23,265 nucleotides of DNA from Xanthobacteraceae bacterium. GTDB taxonomy: Bacteria > Pseudomonadota > Alphaproteobacteria > Rhizobiales > Xanthobacteraceae. The stretch lies in NCBI GenBank assembly GCA_019746355.1, contig JAIESC010000277.1, positions 1 through 23,265 of the forward strand. Reading direction: 5' to 3'. Below are positions 6,944 through 14,000 of the stretch, one piece after another. Positions within the stretch are counted from its first letter, which is position 1; each line of letters begins with the position of its first letter. The position numbers and the translations under genes are program-made. Below the pieces are notes generated by a model. That model did not search any database. It was given only the letters and a program-made list of their open reading frames with translations, and was not told the origin of the DNA.

Positions 6944-7813
6944 TTAAGCCGCGTCGCGCGCCTGGTCCGGCGCTTCCGTAACCGCCGCCGCGCTCTTCGC
7001 CGCCGTCAGCGCCATCGCATTGATCAGCGTTGCGACCTCTTGCCGCGCCGTCACGTGCGACATGGTCGGCCGGGTGCCGAGCGTCGCCTCGTTGAGATCG
7101 TCGAGGGCCGTGAGCCCGCGCGGGAAGAATTCGCGGAAGATCATCCGCTCGGCGAAACCGTCGACGCAGCGGAAATCCAGCATCTGCGAAAGCTGGGTCA
7201 GGGCCTGTCCGACCAGCCGTTTGTTGCGGGTGCTGGTCATCGAAAGCCGGTTGCGCAGCACGATCCAGTCGATCGTGTTGCTGTCGATCATGCGGCGCTG
7301 CGTGCGGACGTCATCGACCATCTGGGCGTAGTGGTTGATGCCGGAGACCGCGAAGGTCTCGGGATCGACGGTGCCGAGCAGGTCGAAATCGACAAAGCTG
7401 TCGTTCAGCGGCGTCACCAGCGTGTCGGCCATCGAATGAGCCAGCCGCGCCAGGCTGCCGTCGCGGCCGGGCGTATCGATGACGATGGCGTCGTAGGTTT
7501 CCGCGAGCGCGTCGATCTTGTCGGCCAGTGCCGTGCAGCCGGCCGCTTCGTCGGCCTCGGAGCCGTGCTCGATGGTGAAGTGCTCGGGCATCTGTAGCGC
7601 GCGATTGACGCGGCCAGCCCATGTGCGCCGGTTCTCGAGATACGCGGTGAAACTCTTCTGGCGGGTGTCGAGGTCGAGGGTCGCGACCCGATGGCCGAGC
7701 TTCAGCAGCGCTACGGAGATGTGCATGGCGACGGTCGATTTGCCCGACCCGCCCTTCTCATTGCCGACAACAATCACGCGTGCCTTGGACACAAATGCCT
7801 TGTCAAAGGACAT
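6944..7813 (-). CDS. mipZ: Division-plane positioning ATPase MipZ
   Basis: A ParA/MinD-type ATPase that, in Caulobacter, forms a gradient from the ParB-bound poles and blocks FtsZ ring assembly there. The 289 residues contain a deviant Walker A, GNEKGGSGKST (17-27), with both signature lysines (20 and 25). A Walker-B-like strand IVIDTPG follows (110-116), then TPLNDSFVDFDLLGTVD (134-150), WIVLRNRL (183-190) and REFFPRGLT (227-235), all close to my memory of Caulobacter MipZ. The ATG at 7811-7813 is preceded by GAGGAG at ideal spacing; the frame continues upstream without family sequence. Cytosolic, acting at the membrane-proximal nucleoid and poles. It is read away from ubiB across a 206-bp gap holding a perfect dyad. 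Confidence 0.92.
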   Translation of the reverse strand: MSFDKAFVSKARVIVVGNEKGGSGKSTVAMHISVALLKLGHRVATLDLDTRQKSFTAYLENRRTWAGRVNRALQMPEHFTIEHGSEADEAAGCTALADKIDALAETYDAIVIDTPGRDGSLARLAHSMADTLVTPLNDSFVDFDLLGTVDPETFAVSGINHYAQMVDDVRTQRRMIDSNTIDWIVLRNRLSMTSTRNKRLVGQALTQLSQMLDFRCVDGFAERMIFREFFPRGLTALDDLNEATLGTRPTMSHVTARQEVATLINAMALTAAKSAAAVTEAPDQARDAA

Positions 7814-7941
7814 GCAAGCTCCTCGATTGTCTGGATTCGCCCTGCTCGTCACTAGCTCTGATTCGACATGGAACCGCAATGATGAAGGCCGCGGGGTGCA
7901 ATGCCGCGAAAGCATTTGTCGTCGCAGGTGTTGCCGTACGG

Positions 7942-7965
7942 ATTCACATCGGAGCGGATGTGAAT
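7942..7965. promoter_or_regulatory. Perfect 9-bp inverted repeat upstream of mipZ
   Basis: ATTCACATC (7942-7950) and GATGTGAAT (7957-7965) are exact complements separated by GGAGCG. It lies about 130 bp upstream of the mipZ start and 55 bp after the ubiB stop. No T-run follows on either strand, so an operator is more likely than a terminator. Confidence 0.45.
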
Positions 7966-8019
7966 TGTGCGCTGCTCGGCACGAGGCCGTGGAACACGTG
8001 CGTCAAAAAATCACAATCG

Positions 8020-9582
8020 TCAGAGTGTCCGCCACACGATCCATACGAGCAGCAGCGCGATCACCCAGAGCGCGATCGCGGTCCAGCGGCTGCGCCGGGC
8101 CTCGGCTTGACCGATCGCCGCGACGGTTTCAGGTGCGAGCACGAGGCCTTCGCGGGTGATGGCGTCGAGCTGCTCGACCAGCACCGCGCCGCGCGTCATC
8201 AGCGAGGGAACTCCGGCGAGGAAGCTCGTCGCGTCCTTGGCCGCGTCCTCGATGCGGCCGGCGGGTCCGAGATGCCGCTCCATCCATTCGCGGACCACGG
8301 GCTCGGACACGGTCCACATGTCGAGCCTGGGATCGAGCGAGCGCGCCACGCCTTCGACCACCACCATGGTCTTTTGCAGCAGCAGGAGCTCCGGCCGCGT
8401 CCGCATGTCGAACAGGCTGGTCACCTCGAACAGCAGCGTCAAAAGCTTGGCCATCGAGATGTCTTCGGCGGCGCGGTTGTGGATCGGCTCGCCGATCGCG
8501 CGAATCGCCTGGGCGAAGTCGTCCACCGAGTGCTTGGGCGGCACATAGCCGGCCTCGAAGTGCACCTCGGCGGTGCGGCGATAGTTGCGGGTGATGAAGC
8601 CGTAGAGGATCTCGGCGAGGAAGCGCCGCTCCTTGGGGCCGAGCCGGCCCATGATGCCGAAATCGACCGCGGTGAGCTTGCCTTCGCCGTCCACGAACAG
8701 ATTGCCGGGGTGCATGTCGGCGTGGAAGAACCCGTCGCGCAGCGCATGGCGCAGGAAGGTCTGGATCACCGCCGCGGCGAGCTTCTTCAGGTCGAGGCCC
8801 AGCGTCTCGAGCCGGGCGCGGTCGTTCAGCGGCGTGCCGTCGATCCATTCCAGCGTCAGCACGTCCTTGGCGGTGCGGTCCCAGTCGACCGCCGGCACGC
8901 GGAAGTCCGGGTCGGCCTTGGTGTTCTCGGCCATCTCGGAGAGCGCCGCCGCCTCGAGCCGCAAATCCATCTCGATCGCAACCGAGCGGCGCAGCGTGTT
9001 GACGGTCTCGATCAGGCGCAGCCGCCGCGCCTCCGCGGAGAACTTTTCGCCGTAGTACGCGACGAAGCTGAACGCATCGACGTCGGTGCGGAAGCGCCGC
9101 TCGACATCCGGGCGCAGCACCTTCACCGCGACCGGCTTGCGGCCATCGGCCGTGATCAATTCCGCGCGATGCACCTGGGCAATCGAGGCCGCCGCCACCG
9201 CCGGGCCGAACGCGACATAGGCGTCGCGCACCGGCTTGCCCAGCGCTTCCGACACCACGGTCTCCGCTTGCGCTTGCGGGAACGGCGGCATCTTGTCCTG
9301 CAGCGCCTCGAGATCGCGCGCGAGCGTCACGCCGACCACATCGGGGCGCGTGGCGAGGAACTGGCCGAGCTTGACATAGGCCGGGCCGAGCCGTGTCAAC
9401 GCGGTCGACAGCCGGTGCTCGGCGCTGGAGCCGGTCGGCCGCTCGATCAGCCGCGCGAGCTTGACCGCAATCTGCGCCGGAAAGGGCAACGGCACCGGAT
9501 AGGGGATCGCCAGAACGCCCTCGCGCGCGAACACGAAGCCTGCGCGGGCAAGGCGGGCGAGATGGGAGAACGCGGAGATCAC
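8020..9582 (-). CDS. ubiB: UbiB, ABC1/ADCK-family protein kinase-like factor for ubiquinone synthesis
   Basis: An atypical kinase/ATPase needed for ubiquinone biosynthesis at the inner membrane; its exact role is thought to be ATP-driven lipid or complex handling rather than catalysis. The 520 residues include the family-specific KxGQ motif as KLGQ (71-74), the alanine-rich replacement of the P-loop AAASIAQVH (130-138), the invariant lysine in VAVKVLRP (151-158, Lys154), HADMHPGN (287-294) and the metal-binding DFG (307-309). The C-terminus ends in a hydrophobic segment (about 500-518) that should anchor it in the membrane. It lies downstream of ubiE on the same strand, as in many proteobacteria, but a 193-bp gap with hairpin repeats separates the two. 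Confidence 0.95.
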   Translation of the reverse strand: MISAFSHLARLARAGFVFAREGVLAIPYPVPLPFPAQIAVKLARLIERPTGSSAEHRLSTALTRLGPAYVKLGQFLATRPDVVGVTLARDLEALQDKMPPFPQAQAETVVSEALGKPVRDAYVAFGPAVAAASIAQVHRAELITADGRKPVAVKVLRPDVERRFRTDVDAFSFVAYYGEKFSAEARRLRLIETVNTLRRSVAIEMDLRLEAAALSEMAENTKADPDFRVPAVDWDRTAKDVLTLEWIDGTPLNDRARLETLGLDLKKLAAAVIQTFLRHALRDGFFHADMHPGNLFVDGEGKLTAVDFGIMGRLGPKERRFLAEILYGFITRNYRRTAEVHFEAGYVPPKHSVDDFAQAIRAIGEPIHNRAAEDISMAKLLTLLFEVTSLFDMRTRPELLLLQKTMVVVEGVARSLDPRLDMWTVSEPVVREWMERHLGPAGRIEDAAKDATSFLAGVPSLMTRGAVLVEQLDAITREGLVLAPETVAAIGQAEARRSRWTAIALWVIALLLVWIVWRTL

Positions 9583-9596
9583 GAGGCTTGCTCGGT

Positions 9597-9740
9597 GCGC
9601 TCCCTCCCCCGCTCGCGGGGGAGGGTTGGGGAGGGGGAATGGCTTGCGCTGTGTTTGTGGCGGCCCCCTCCCAGTCCCTCCCCCAGCAAAAGGGCGTTAA
9701 CGCCCGTCTTCGCCGGGCTACGCGGGGGAGGGGACGCCGT
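9597..9740. repeat. Composite hairpin repeat between ubiB and ubiE
   Basis: Two related GC-rich hairpins in tandem. The first is CCCTCCCCCGC (9602-9612) with its exact complement (9615-9625) and a two-base centre. In the second, CCCTCCCCC (9676-9684) pairs with GGGGGAGGG (9724-9732), but about 39 bp sit between the arms. That insert contains the 14-bp perfect palindrome GGGCGTTAACGCCC (9692-9705) and a further GCCCG/CGGGC hairpin (9702-9718). The layout looks like one palindromic unit inserted inside another. Confidence 0.65.
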
Positions 9741-9775
9741 GGCACGACCGGAGATCAATCTCAGCATCGCAGCAA

Positions 9776-10531
9776 TCACAGCCGCCAGCCGGAGTGCAGC
9801 GCGACCACGCCGCCGGTCAGCCGCGTGAACGTGGCGCGGCGGAAGCCTGCACCGCGGATCATGTCGGCGAATTTCGCGGGCTGAGGAAACTTGCGGATCG
9901 ACTCGACGAGATATTTGTACGCCTCGGCGTCGCCGGTCACGGCCCGGCCGATCTGCGGAATGACATTGAACGAGTAGAGATCGTAGAGGCGGTCGAGGCC
10001 GGGCACGTCGACCGAAGAAAACTCCAGGCAGAGGAAGTGCCCGCCGGTCTTCAGCACGCGATGGATTTCACTGAGCGCCACGTCGATGCGCGGCACGTTG
10101 CGGATGCCGAAAGCGATGGTGACCGCGTCGAAGCTCTTGTCGGCGAACGGCAGCTTCTCGGCATTGGCCTCCATGAACGCAACGGCGTGGCCGGCCTTTT
10201 TCGCCCGCTCGCGGCCGACCGCGAGCATCTCGGCGTTGATGTCGGCGACGGTGACGCGCGTGCCCTTGCCGCCCTTCGCGGCGATGCGGAACGCCACGTC
10301 GCCGGTGCCGCCGGCGAGGTCGAGGACGGCAAACGGCCTGCTCTTCGACGGATTGACCGCGGTGACCAGGGCGTCCTTCCAGGCGCGGTGCAGGCCGCCC
10401 GACATCAGGTCGTTCATCAGGTCGTAGCGGCGGGCGACCGAATGAAACACGTCGTCCACCAGCCCCTGCTTGTCGGCAAGCGGCACCCGGCGATAGCCGA
10501 AATCGGCTTGGTTTTCAGTGCTCTTGGCCAT
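9776..10531 (-). CDS. ubiE: UbiE/COQ5 C-methyltransferase (demethylmenaquinone / 2-polyprenyl-6-methoxy-1,4-benzoquinol methylase)
   Basis: An SAM-dependent C-methyltransferase acting on the benzoquinol ring in ubiquinone (and, where present, menaquinone) synthesis. The 251 residues carry the UbiE signature [18 protein letters not shown] (36-53), the SAM-binding motif LDLAGGTGD (70-78), the acidic DIN (97-99), the second signature region [20 protein letters not shown] (144-163), and the C-terminal [12 protein letters not shown] with [12 protein letters not shown] at the end. Length and both signatures are typical. The ATG at 10529-10531 follows AGGA. It is the upstream gene of the ubiE-ubiB pair and is divergent from the VOC-mutM unit, with a 100-bp intergenic gap. 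Confidence 0.96.
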   Translation of the reverse strand: MAKSTENQADFGYRRVPLADKQGLVDDVFHSVARRYDLMNDLMSGGLHRAWKDALVTAVNPSKSRPFAVLDLAGGTGDVAFRIAAKGGKGTRVTVADINAEMLAVGRERAKKAGHAVAFMEANAEKLPFADKSFDAVTIAFGIRNVPRIDVALSEIHRVLKTGGHFLCLEFSSVDVPGLDRLYDLYSFNVIPQIGRAVTGDAEAYKYLVESIRKFPQPAKFADMIRGAGFRRATFTRLTGGVVALHSGWRL

Positions 10532-10631
10532 GCTCGATCCTGTCCGGCCGACGATAGCGCGGCCCGTCGCCGGACGCTACAAAGGCCCGCCCCGATCAGT
10601 TAATGGAGCGCGCGCGCGAGGGAAAGAGCCG

Positions 10632-11015
10632 ATGGTCGTGGAATTTGCCAAGGTCGTACCCACCTTCCGGATCTTCTCGCTGGAGAAGGCGCGTGAGTTC
10701 TATATCGGCTTTCTCGGCTGCCAGGTGGATTGGGAGCACCGCTTCGAGCCGGATGCGCCGGTCTACATGCAGGTGTCGCGCGGCAATCTGGTGCTGCATC
10801 TGAGCGAGCATCACGGCGACGCCACGCCGGGCTCGGTGGCGCTGGTCTACATGAAGGGCATCGAGGAGCTGCACCGCGAGCTGATCGACAAGAGGTACCG
10901 CCACAACCGTCCCGGCCTCGAACGGATGGACTGGGGCATGATGCAGGTCACCGTGATCGATCCGTTCGGCAATCGCATCCGGTTCTCCGAGCCGATCGAG
11001 AAACAGAAAGCATAG
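10632..11015 (+). CDS. VOC-superfamily (glyoxalase / bleomycin-resistance-like) protein
   Basis: A 127-residue vicinal-oxygen-chelate fold protein. It opens with [20 protein letters not shown] (5-24), the strand-helix typical of the family. It continues with LHLSEHHGD and closes with the second-half strand pattern [16 protein letters not shown]. It resembles Ble-type drug-binding proteins and glyoxalase-like enzymes, but nothing fixes whether it binds a drug or catalyses. I chose the ATG at 10632, preceded by GAGGGAAAGA, over the longer open frame because the fold begins there. It ends 10 bp before mutM and probably shares its transcript. The fold is clear; activity is unknown. Confidence 0.85.
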   Translation: MVVEFAKVVPTFRIFSLEKAREFYIGFLGCQVDWEHRFEPDAPVYMQVSRGNLVLHLSEHHGDATPGSVALVYMKGIEELHRELIDKRYRHNRPGLERMDWGMMQVTVIDPFGNRIRFSEPIEKQKA

Positions 11016-11025
11016 GCGCCCCAAG

Positions 11026-11907
11026 ATGCCCGAGCTGCCCGAAGTCGAAACCGTGCGTCGCGGACTTGCGCCTGCAATGGAGGACGCGCGCTTCGACGAG
11101 GTGGTCGCGCATCGCGGCGACCTGCGCTGGCCGTTGCCGAAGGATTTCGTGGCCCGGCTGAGGGGCCAGAAGGTGGTGGGGCTCGGGCGGCGCGCCAAGT
11201 ATCTGCTGGCGGATTTATCGTCGGGCGACGTGCTGCTGATGCATCTCGGCATGTCGGGCTCGTTCCGCGTCGTCGATGCCGGCAAGGCGAAGACGCCGGG
11301 GCTGTTTCACTATCAACGCTCGGACTACGGCACGCACGACCATGTGGTGTTCCGGATGTCGTCGGGCGCGACGATTGCGTTCAACGATCCGCGCCGCTTC
11401 GGCTGCATGAAATTGTTTCCGCGCCGTGCGATTGACGAGGAGCCGCTGCTGCGTTCGCTCGGGCCGGAGCCTTTGGGAAACGAGTTCGATGCAGCGATGC
11501 TGGCGAAGGCCTGCGCCGGCAAGACGACCAGCGTGAAGGCCGCGCTGCTCGACCAGCGCATCGTCGCAGGGCTCGGCAATATCTACGTCTGCGAGGCGCT
11601 CAACCGCTCAAAGATTTCACCGCGGCGGCAGGCTTCGACGCTCGCCACGCGCGCAGGCGCGCCGCAGGAGCGCACGGGGCCGCTGGTCGATGCGATCAAG
11701 GAGGTGCTGGCCGACGCCATCGAGGCCGGCGGCTCCTCGCTGCGCGACCACAAGCAGACCAACGGCGAGCTCGGCTATTTCCAGCACCGCTTCCGCGTCT
11801 ATGACCGCGAGGGCAAGCCGTGCCCGACGCGCGGCTGCACCGGCGCCATCAAACGGATCGTGCAGGGCGGCCGCTCGACGTTCTTCTGCCCGGTCTGTCA
11901 GAAGTGA
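11026..11907 (+). CDS. mutM: Formamidopyrimidine-DNA glycosylase (Fpg/MutM)
   Basis: A base-excision repair enzyme that removes 8-oxoguanine and formamidopyrimidines and nicks the abasic site. The 293 residues start [14 protein letters not shown], with the catalytic N-terminal proline (after Met removal) and Glu3. Lys58 (Lys57 of the mature form) is in RRAKYLL. The helix-two-turn-helix region contains [17 protein letters not shown]. The C-terminal zinc finger has cysteines 266, 271, 288 and 291, ending FFCPVCQK; the first pair is C-x4-C rather than the C-x2-C of E. coli, a spacing I recall as usual in alphaproteobacteria. It follows the VOC gene by 10 bp and ends before a strong terminator hairpin. 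Confidence 0.97.
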   Translation: MPELPEVETVRRGLAPAMEDARFDEVVAHRGDLRWPLPKDFVARLRGQKVVGLGRRAKYLLADLSSGDVLLMHLGMSGSFRVVDAGKAKTPGLFHYQRSDYGTHDHVVFRMSSGATIAFNDPRRFGCMKLFPRRAIDEEPLLRSLGPEPLGNEFDAAMLAKACAGKTTSVKAALLDQRIVAGLGNIYVCEALNRSKISPRRQASTLATRAGAPQERTGPLVDAIKEVLADAIEAGGSSLRDHKQTNGELGYFQHRFRVYDREGKPCPTRGCTGAIKRIVQGGRSTFFCPVCQK

Positions 11908-11922
11908 CCGCTTGGCGGTCAA

Positions 11923-11954
11923 CGAACGAGCCCGGCGCGGGCCGGGCTCGTTCG
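11923..11954. terminator. Bidirectional terminator after mutM
   Basis: CGAACGAGCCCGGC (11923-11936) is perfectly complementary to 11941-11954 around the loop GCGG, giving a 14-bp GC-rich stem. It sits between the convergent stops of mutM and the glycine-zipper gene. A TTTT follows about 12 bases later on the plus strand. Confidence 0.8.
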
Positions 11955-11971
11955 CAGCATGATGGCTTTTC

Positions 11972-12226
11972 TTACCAGCGATAATACTTGCAGCGGCGTA
12001 CGCCATTGAATTCGGTCCAGCAGCGGCGATGCGGCCGGCCGGTCGGCCCACCGACCGTCGCGCCGATCAGGCCGCCCGCGACCGCGCCCACCGGTCCTGC
12101 CACCAGCAAGCCGGTGCCCGCGCCGATTGCGGCGCCCGAAACCGTCGAGTCGCTCGGGCCTGCGTTTGCAGTGGAAGACAACGAAAGCGTGGCGATAACG
12201 GCAATTCCGATTAAGGTCTTGCGCAT
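11972..12226 (-). CDS. Small exported glycine-zipper protein
   Basis: An 84-residue protein with a clean signal peptide (MRKTLIGIAVIATLSLSSTANA, cleavage before GPSDS). A glycine-zipper segment follows, about residues 31-62, rich in G-x3-G spacing (GAAIGAGTGLLVAG, then GGLIGATVGG). It ends in a short basic/aromatic tail with two cysteines, RRCWTEFNGVRRCKYYRW. Glycine zippers pack in membranes, so outer-membrane or periplasmic association is likely. The ATG at 12224-12226 is preceded by GAGGGAG; an in-frame TTG upstream is less plausible. The zipper class is clear, but no specific function is known to me. Confidence 0.75.
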   Translation of the reverse strand: MRKTLIGIAVIATLSLSSTANAGPSDSTVSGAAIGAGTGLLVAGPVGAVAGGLIGATVGGPTGRPHRRCWTEFNGVRRCKYYRW

Positions 12227-12318
12227 GGGCATCTCCCTCAAAACTTCCTCAGCGGGAGCCCCTATAACGGCGCTGCCGGCGATCTGGTTCCGCCCGGCAA
12301 GGCCCTGTTATTGTTTGC

Positions 12319-12420
12319 GCATGTCCCGGAAAAGTGGACACCGGTTTTCCGAAAAGGACATGCGCCAACTAAAGAATCTGGAGCACGTCCCGTTCCATTG
12401 GAACGAGACGTGCTCTAGCG
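12319..12420. repeat. Intergenic mosaic repeat with two hairpins (Bradyrhizobium-type)
   Basis: The first half has outer arms GCATGTCC (12319-12326) and GGACATGC (12356-12363), with nested CGGAAAA (12327-12333) and TTTTCCG (12345-12351). The second half is a 16-bp stem, 12381-12396 with 12400-12415, with one mismatch and the loop ATT. I recall nearly identical units, including the GTCCCGGAAAAGTGGACACC stretch, at many intergenic sites in Bradyrhizobium, Rhodopseudomonas and Mesorhizobium. It lies directly upstream of the enoyl-CoA hydratase and could affect its leader. The stretch 12227-12318 before it holds nothing else I can name. Confidence 0.75.
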
Positions 12421-12453
12421 AAACGTGAGAGCAGGAACGCCAAGGAGCGCCGC

Positions 12454-13227
12454 ATGGGCTATCAGAACATCATCGCCGAAACCAAAGGCCGGGTCGGCAT
12501 CATCCGCTTCAACCGGCCGGCGGCGCTCAACGCGCTCAATGCCGCGCTTGTCGAAGAGCTCAACGCCGCGATCGATGGGTTCGAGGCCGACGCCAACATT
12601 GGCTGTCTGCTCATCACCGGTTCGGAGAAGGCGTTCGCGGCCGGCGCCGACATCAAGGAGATGGCGAGCAAGAGCTACGCCGACGCGAACCTCGGCGACT
12701 TCGCCGGCAACCAGGATCGCATCGCGCGTGCGCGCAAGCCCGTGGTCGCGGCGGTGGCGGGCTTTGCGCTCGGCGGCGGCTGCGAGATGGCGATGCAGTG
12801 CGACATCATCATCGCCGCCGACAACGCCAAGTTCGGCCAGCCGGAGATCAAGCTCGGTGTCATCCCCGGCATCGGCGGCACGCAGCGGCTCACCCACGCG
12901 GTCGGCAAGGCCAAGGCGATGGACCTCATTCTCACCGGCCGCATGATGGATGCCCAGGAGGCGGAGCGGGCGGGCCTCGTCGCGCGCGTGGTGCCGGCGG
13001 CGTCGCTGATGGAGGAGGCGATGAAGGTCGCCGAAACCATCGCCGGTTTCGGCCTGCCGTCGGTCTATGCGGCGAAGGAGAGCGTCAATCGCGCTTTCGA
13101 GACGACGCTCGCCGAAGGCGTGCGCTTCGAGCGCCGCGTGTTTCACGCGCTGTTCGCCACCGAAGACCAGAAGGAGGGCATGGCCGCCTTCGTCGAGAAG
13201 CGGCCGGCGCAGTTCAAGAACCGGTAG
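12454..13227 (+). CDS. Enoyl-CoA hydratase (crotonase family)
   Basis: Hydrates trans-2-enoyl-CoA to 3-hydroxyacyl-CoA in fatty acid beta-oxidation. The 257 residues have the crotonase layout: N-terminal [12 protein letters not shown], the oxyanion-hole segment [11 protein letters not shown] (60-70), [15 protein letters not shown] (103-117) with catalytic Glu111, and [19 protein letters not shown] with the second catalytic Glu131. The C-terminal helical part ends [17 protein letters not shown]. Both glutamates are present, so hydratase rather than isomerase activity is expected. The ATG at 12454 follows AAGGAG at six bases. In relatives this gene lies next to rpsT and dnaA; here a different gene follows on the opposite strand. 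Confidence 0.94.
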   Translation: MGYQNIIAETKGRVGIIRFNRPAALNALNAALVEELNAAIDGFEADANIGCLLITGSEKAFAAGADIKEMASKSYADANLGDFAGNQDRIARARKPVVAAVAGFALGGGCEMAMQCDIIIAADNAKFGQPEIKLGVIPGIGGTQRLTHAVGKAKAMDLILTGRMMDAQEAERAGLVARVVPAASLMEEAMKVAETIAGFGLPSVYAAKESVNRAFETTLAEGVRFERRVFHALFATEDQKEGMAAFVEKRPAQFKNR

Positions 13228-13231
13228 CCGC

Positions 13232-13261
13232 GCCGCCGAACGCCGGGAGACGTCCGGCGGC
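13232..13261. terminator. Hairpin between convergent hydratase and poly-Ser protein genes
   Basis: GCCGCCGAACG (13232-13242) pairs with CGTCCGGCGGC (13251-13261) with a single mismatch and an 8-base loop. It starts within 5 bp of the hydratase stop and faces the stop of the minus-strand gene at 13271, so it probably terminates both. Confidence 0.55.
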
Positions 13262-13270
13262 GGGAGCGAT

Positions 13271-13864
13271 CTATCGTTTCTTTCCAGACGAGCTGCTGCT
13301 CGAACTGCTGCTGGAGCTGCTGCTGCTCGAGGAGGACGATGACGGCGTAAAGGACGGTGATGCCGGCCTCGACGTGGCAACGGCCGGCCGCGACGGTGCG
13401 CTGACCGTCGGCGCGGTCCGCGTCACCGGCGCCGGGTTATTCGTCTTCGGCTGGCGGTAGCTGTCTATGTCCCTCGCAACCCGCGCATCGCCCGTGGGAT
13501 TGAGGTTACGGCCGGTGCGGTCAAACCGATAGTTGGGATTCGACGGCGCGGGCGGAGCGGTGGTGCGCATGCTTGGCGCTGCCGGCTTGTAGCCGGGATT
13601 GTTGGCCGTCGACCGGATCGGCTGGCCGACCGGGCTTGGCTTCGGCGCGCTTTGTCCGCTGACCGGATTGGGCGTCGTCGATCGGGTGTCGAAGCCGCCG
13701 CGCGCCTGCCCCGATGACCGCTCCGTGGTGTTCGAGCTGCGGGTTGCGTTTGACGACTGCGATTGAATCTTCTTGGCCTGCTCGAGCGCGCTTTGCGCGG
13801 AGAGCTCGTCACTCGGAAGCGAAGCGAGCGCGAACAAGCCCAATGCGGATGCTTTGGCCCACAT
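13271..13864 (-). CDS. Exported low-complexity protein with C-terminal polyserine tract
   Basis: A 197-residue hypothetical protein. It begins with a short hydrophobic, signal-like segment (MWAKASALGLFALASLPS, then SAQSALEQAKK). The remainder is rich in Pro, Ser, Thr and Asn, with no predicted globular domain, and includes YRFDRTGRNLNPTGDARVARD (about 112-132) as its most sequence-like island. It closes with 19 consecutive serines (codons at 13286-13342) followed by GKKR. All six serine codons are used in the tract, so it is not a simple triplet-slippage repeat. The ATG at 13862-13864 follows AAGGGGGAT. It is convergent with the hydratase. I do not recognise a family; a cell-surface or periplasmic linker role is only a guess. 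Confidence 0.65.
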   Translation of the reverse strand: MWAKASALGLFALASLPSDELSAQSALEQAKKIQSQSSNATRSSNTTERSSGQARGGFDTRSTTPNPVSGQSAPKPSPVGQPIRSTANNPGYKPAAPSMRTTAPPAPSNPNYRFDRTGRNLNPTGDARVARDIDSYRQPKTNNPAPVTRTAPTVSAPSRPAVATSRPASPSFTPSSSSSSSSSSSSSSSSSSSGKKR

Positions 13865-14000
13865 GGCGGGATCCCCCTTTGAGACAGATAATTATGCTTG
13901 CCCGACGCATTTGCGCCGTCAGGTATTCACTGACAGAAATTTCAAATTCAAACGCAGCCAGCTTAGCTTCCGAGGGAGACTCAAACAACGGATGCGGGCG

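Noticed and set aside
6761..9740. Possible CRISPR-like array from repeated hairpins
   Set aside because: The repeats are few, unequal, palindromic and not regularly spaced, and no cas gene is present.
7780..9828. Plus-strand open frame of 682 codons covering ubiB
   Set aside because: Antisense shadow: His/Arg/Glu-rich translation without a domain, against an unmistakable UbiB on the minus strand.
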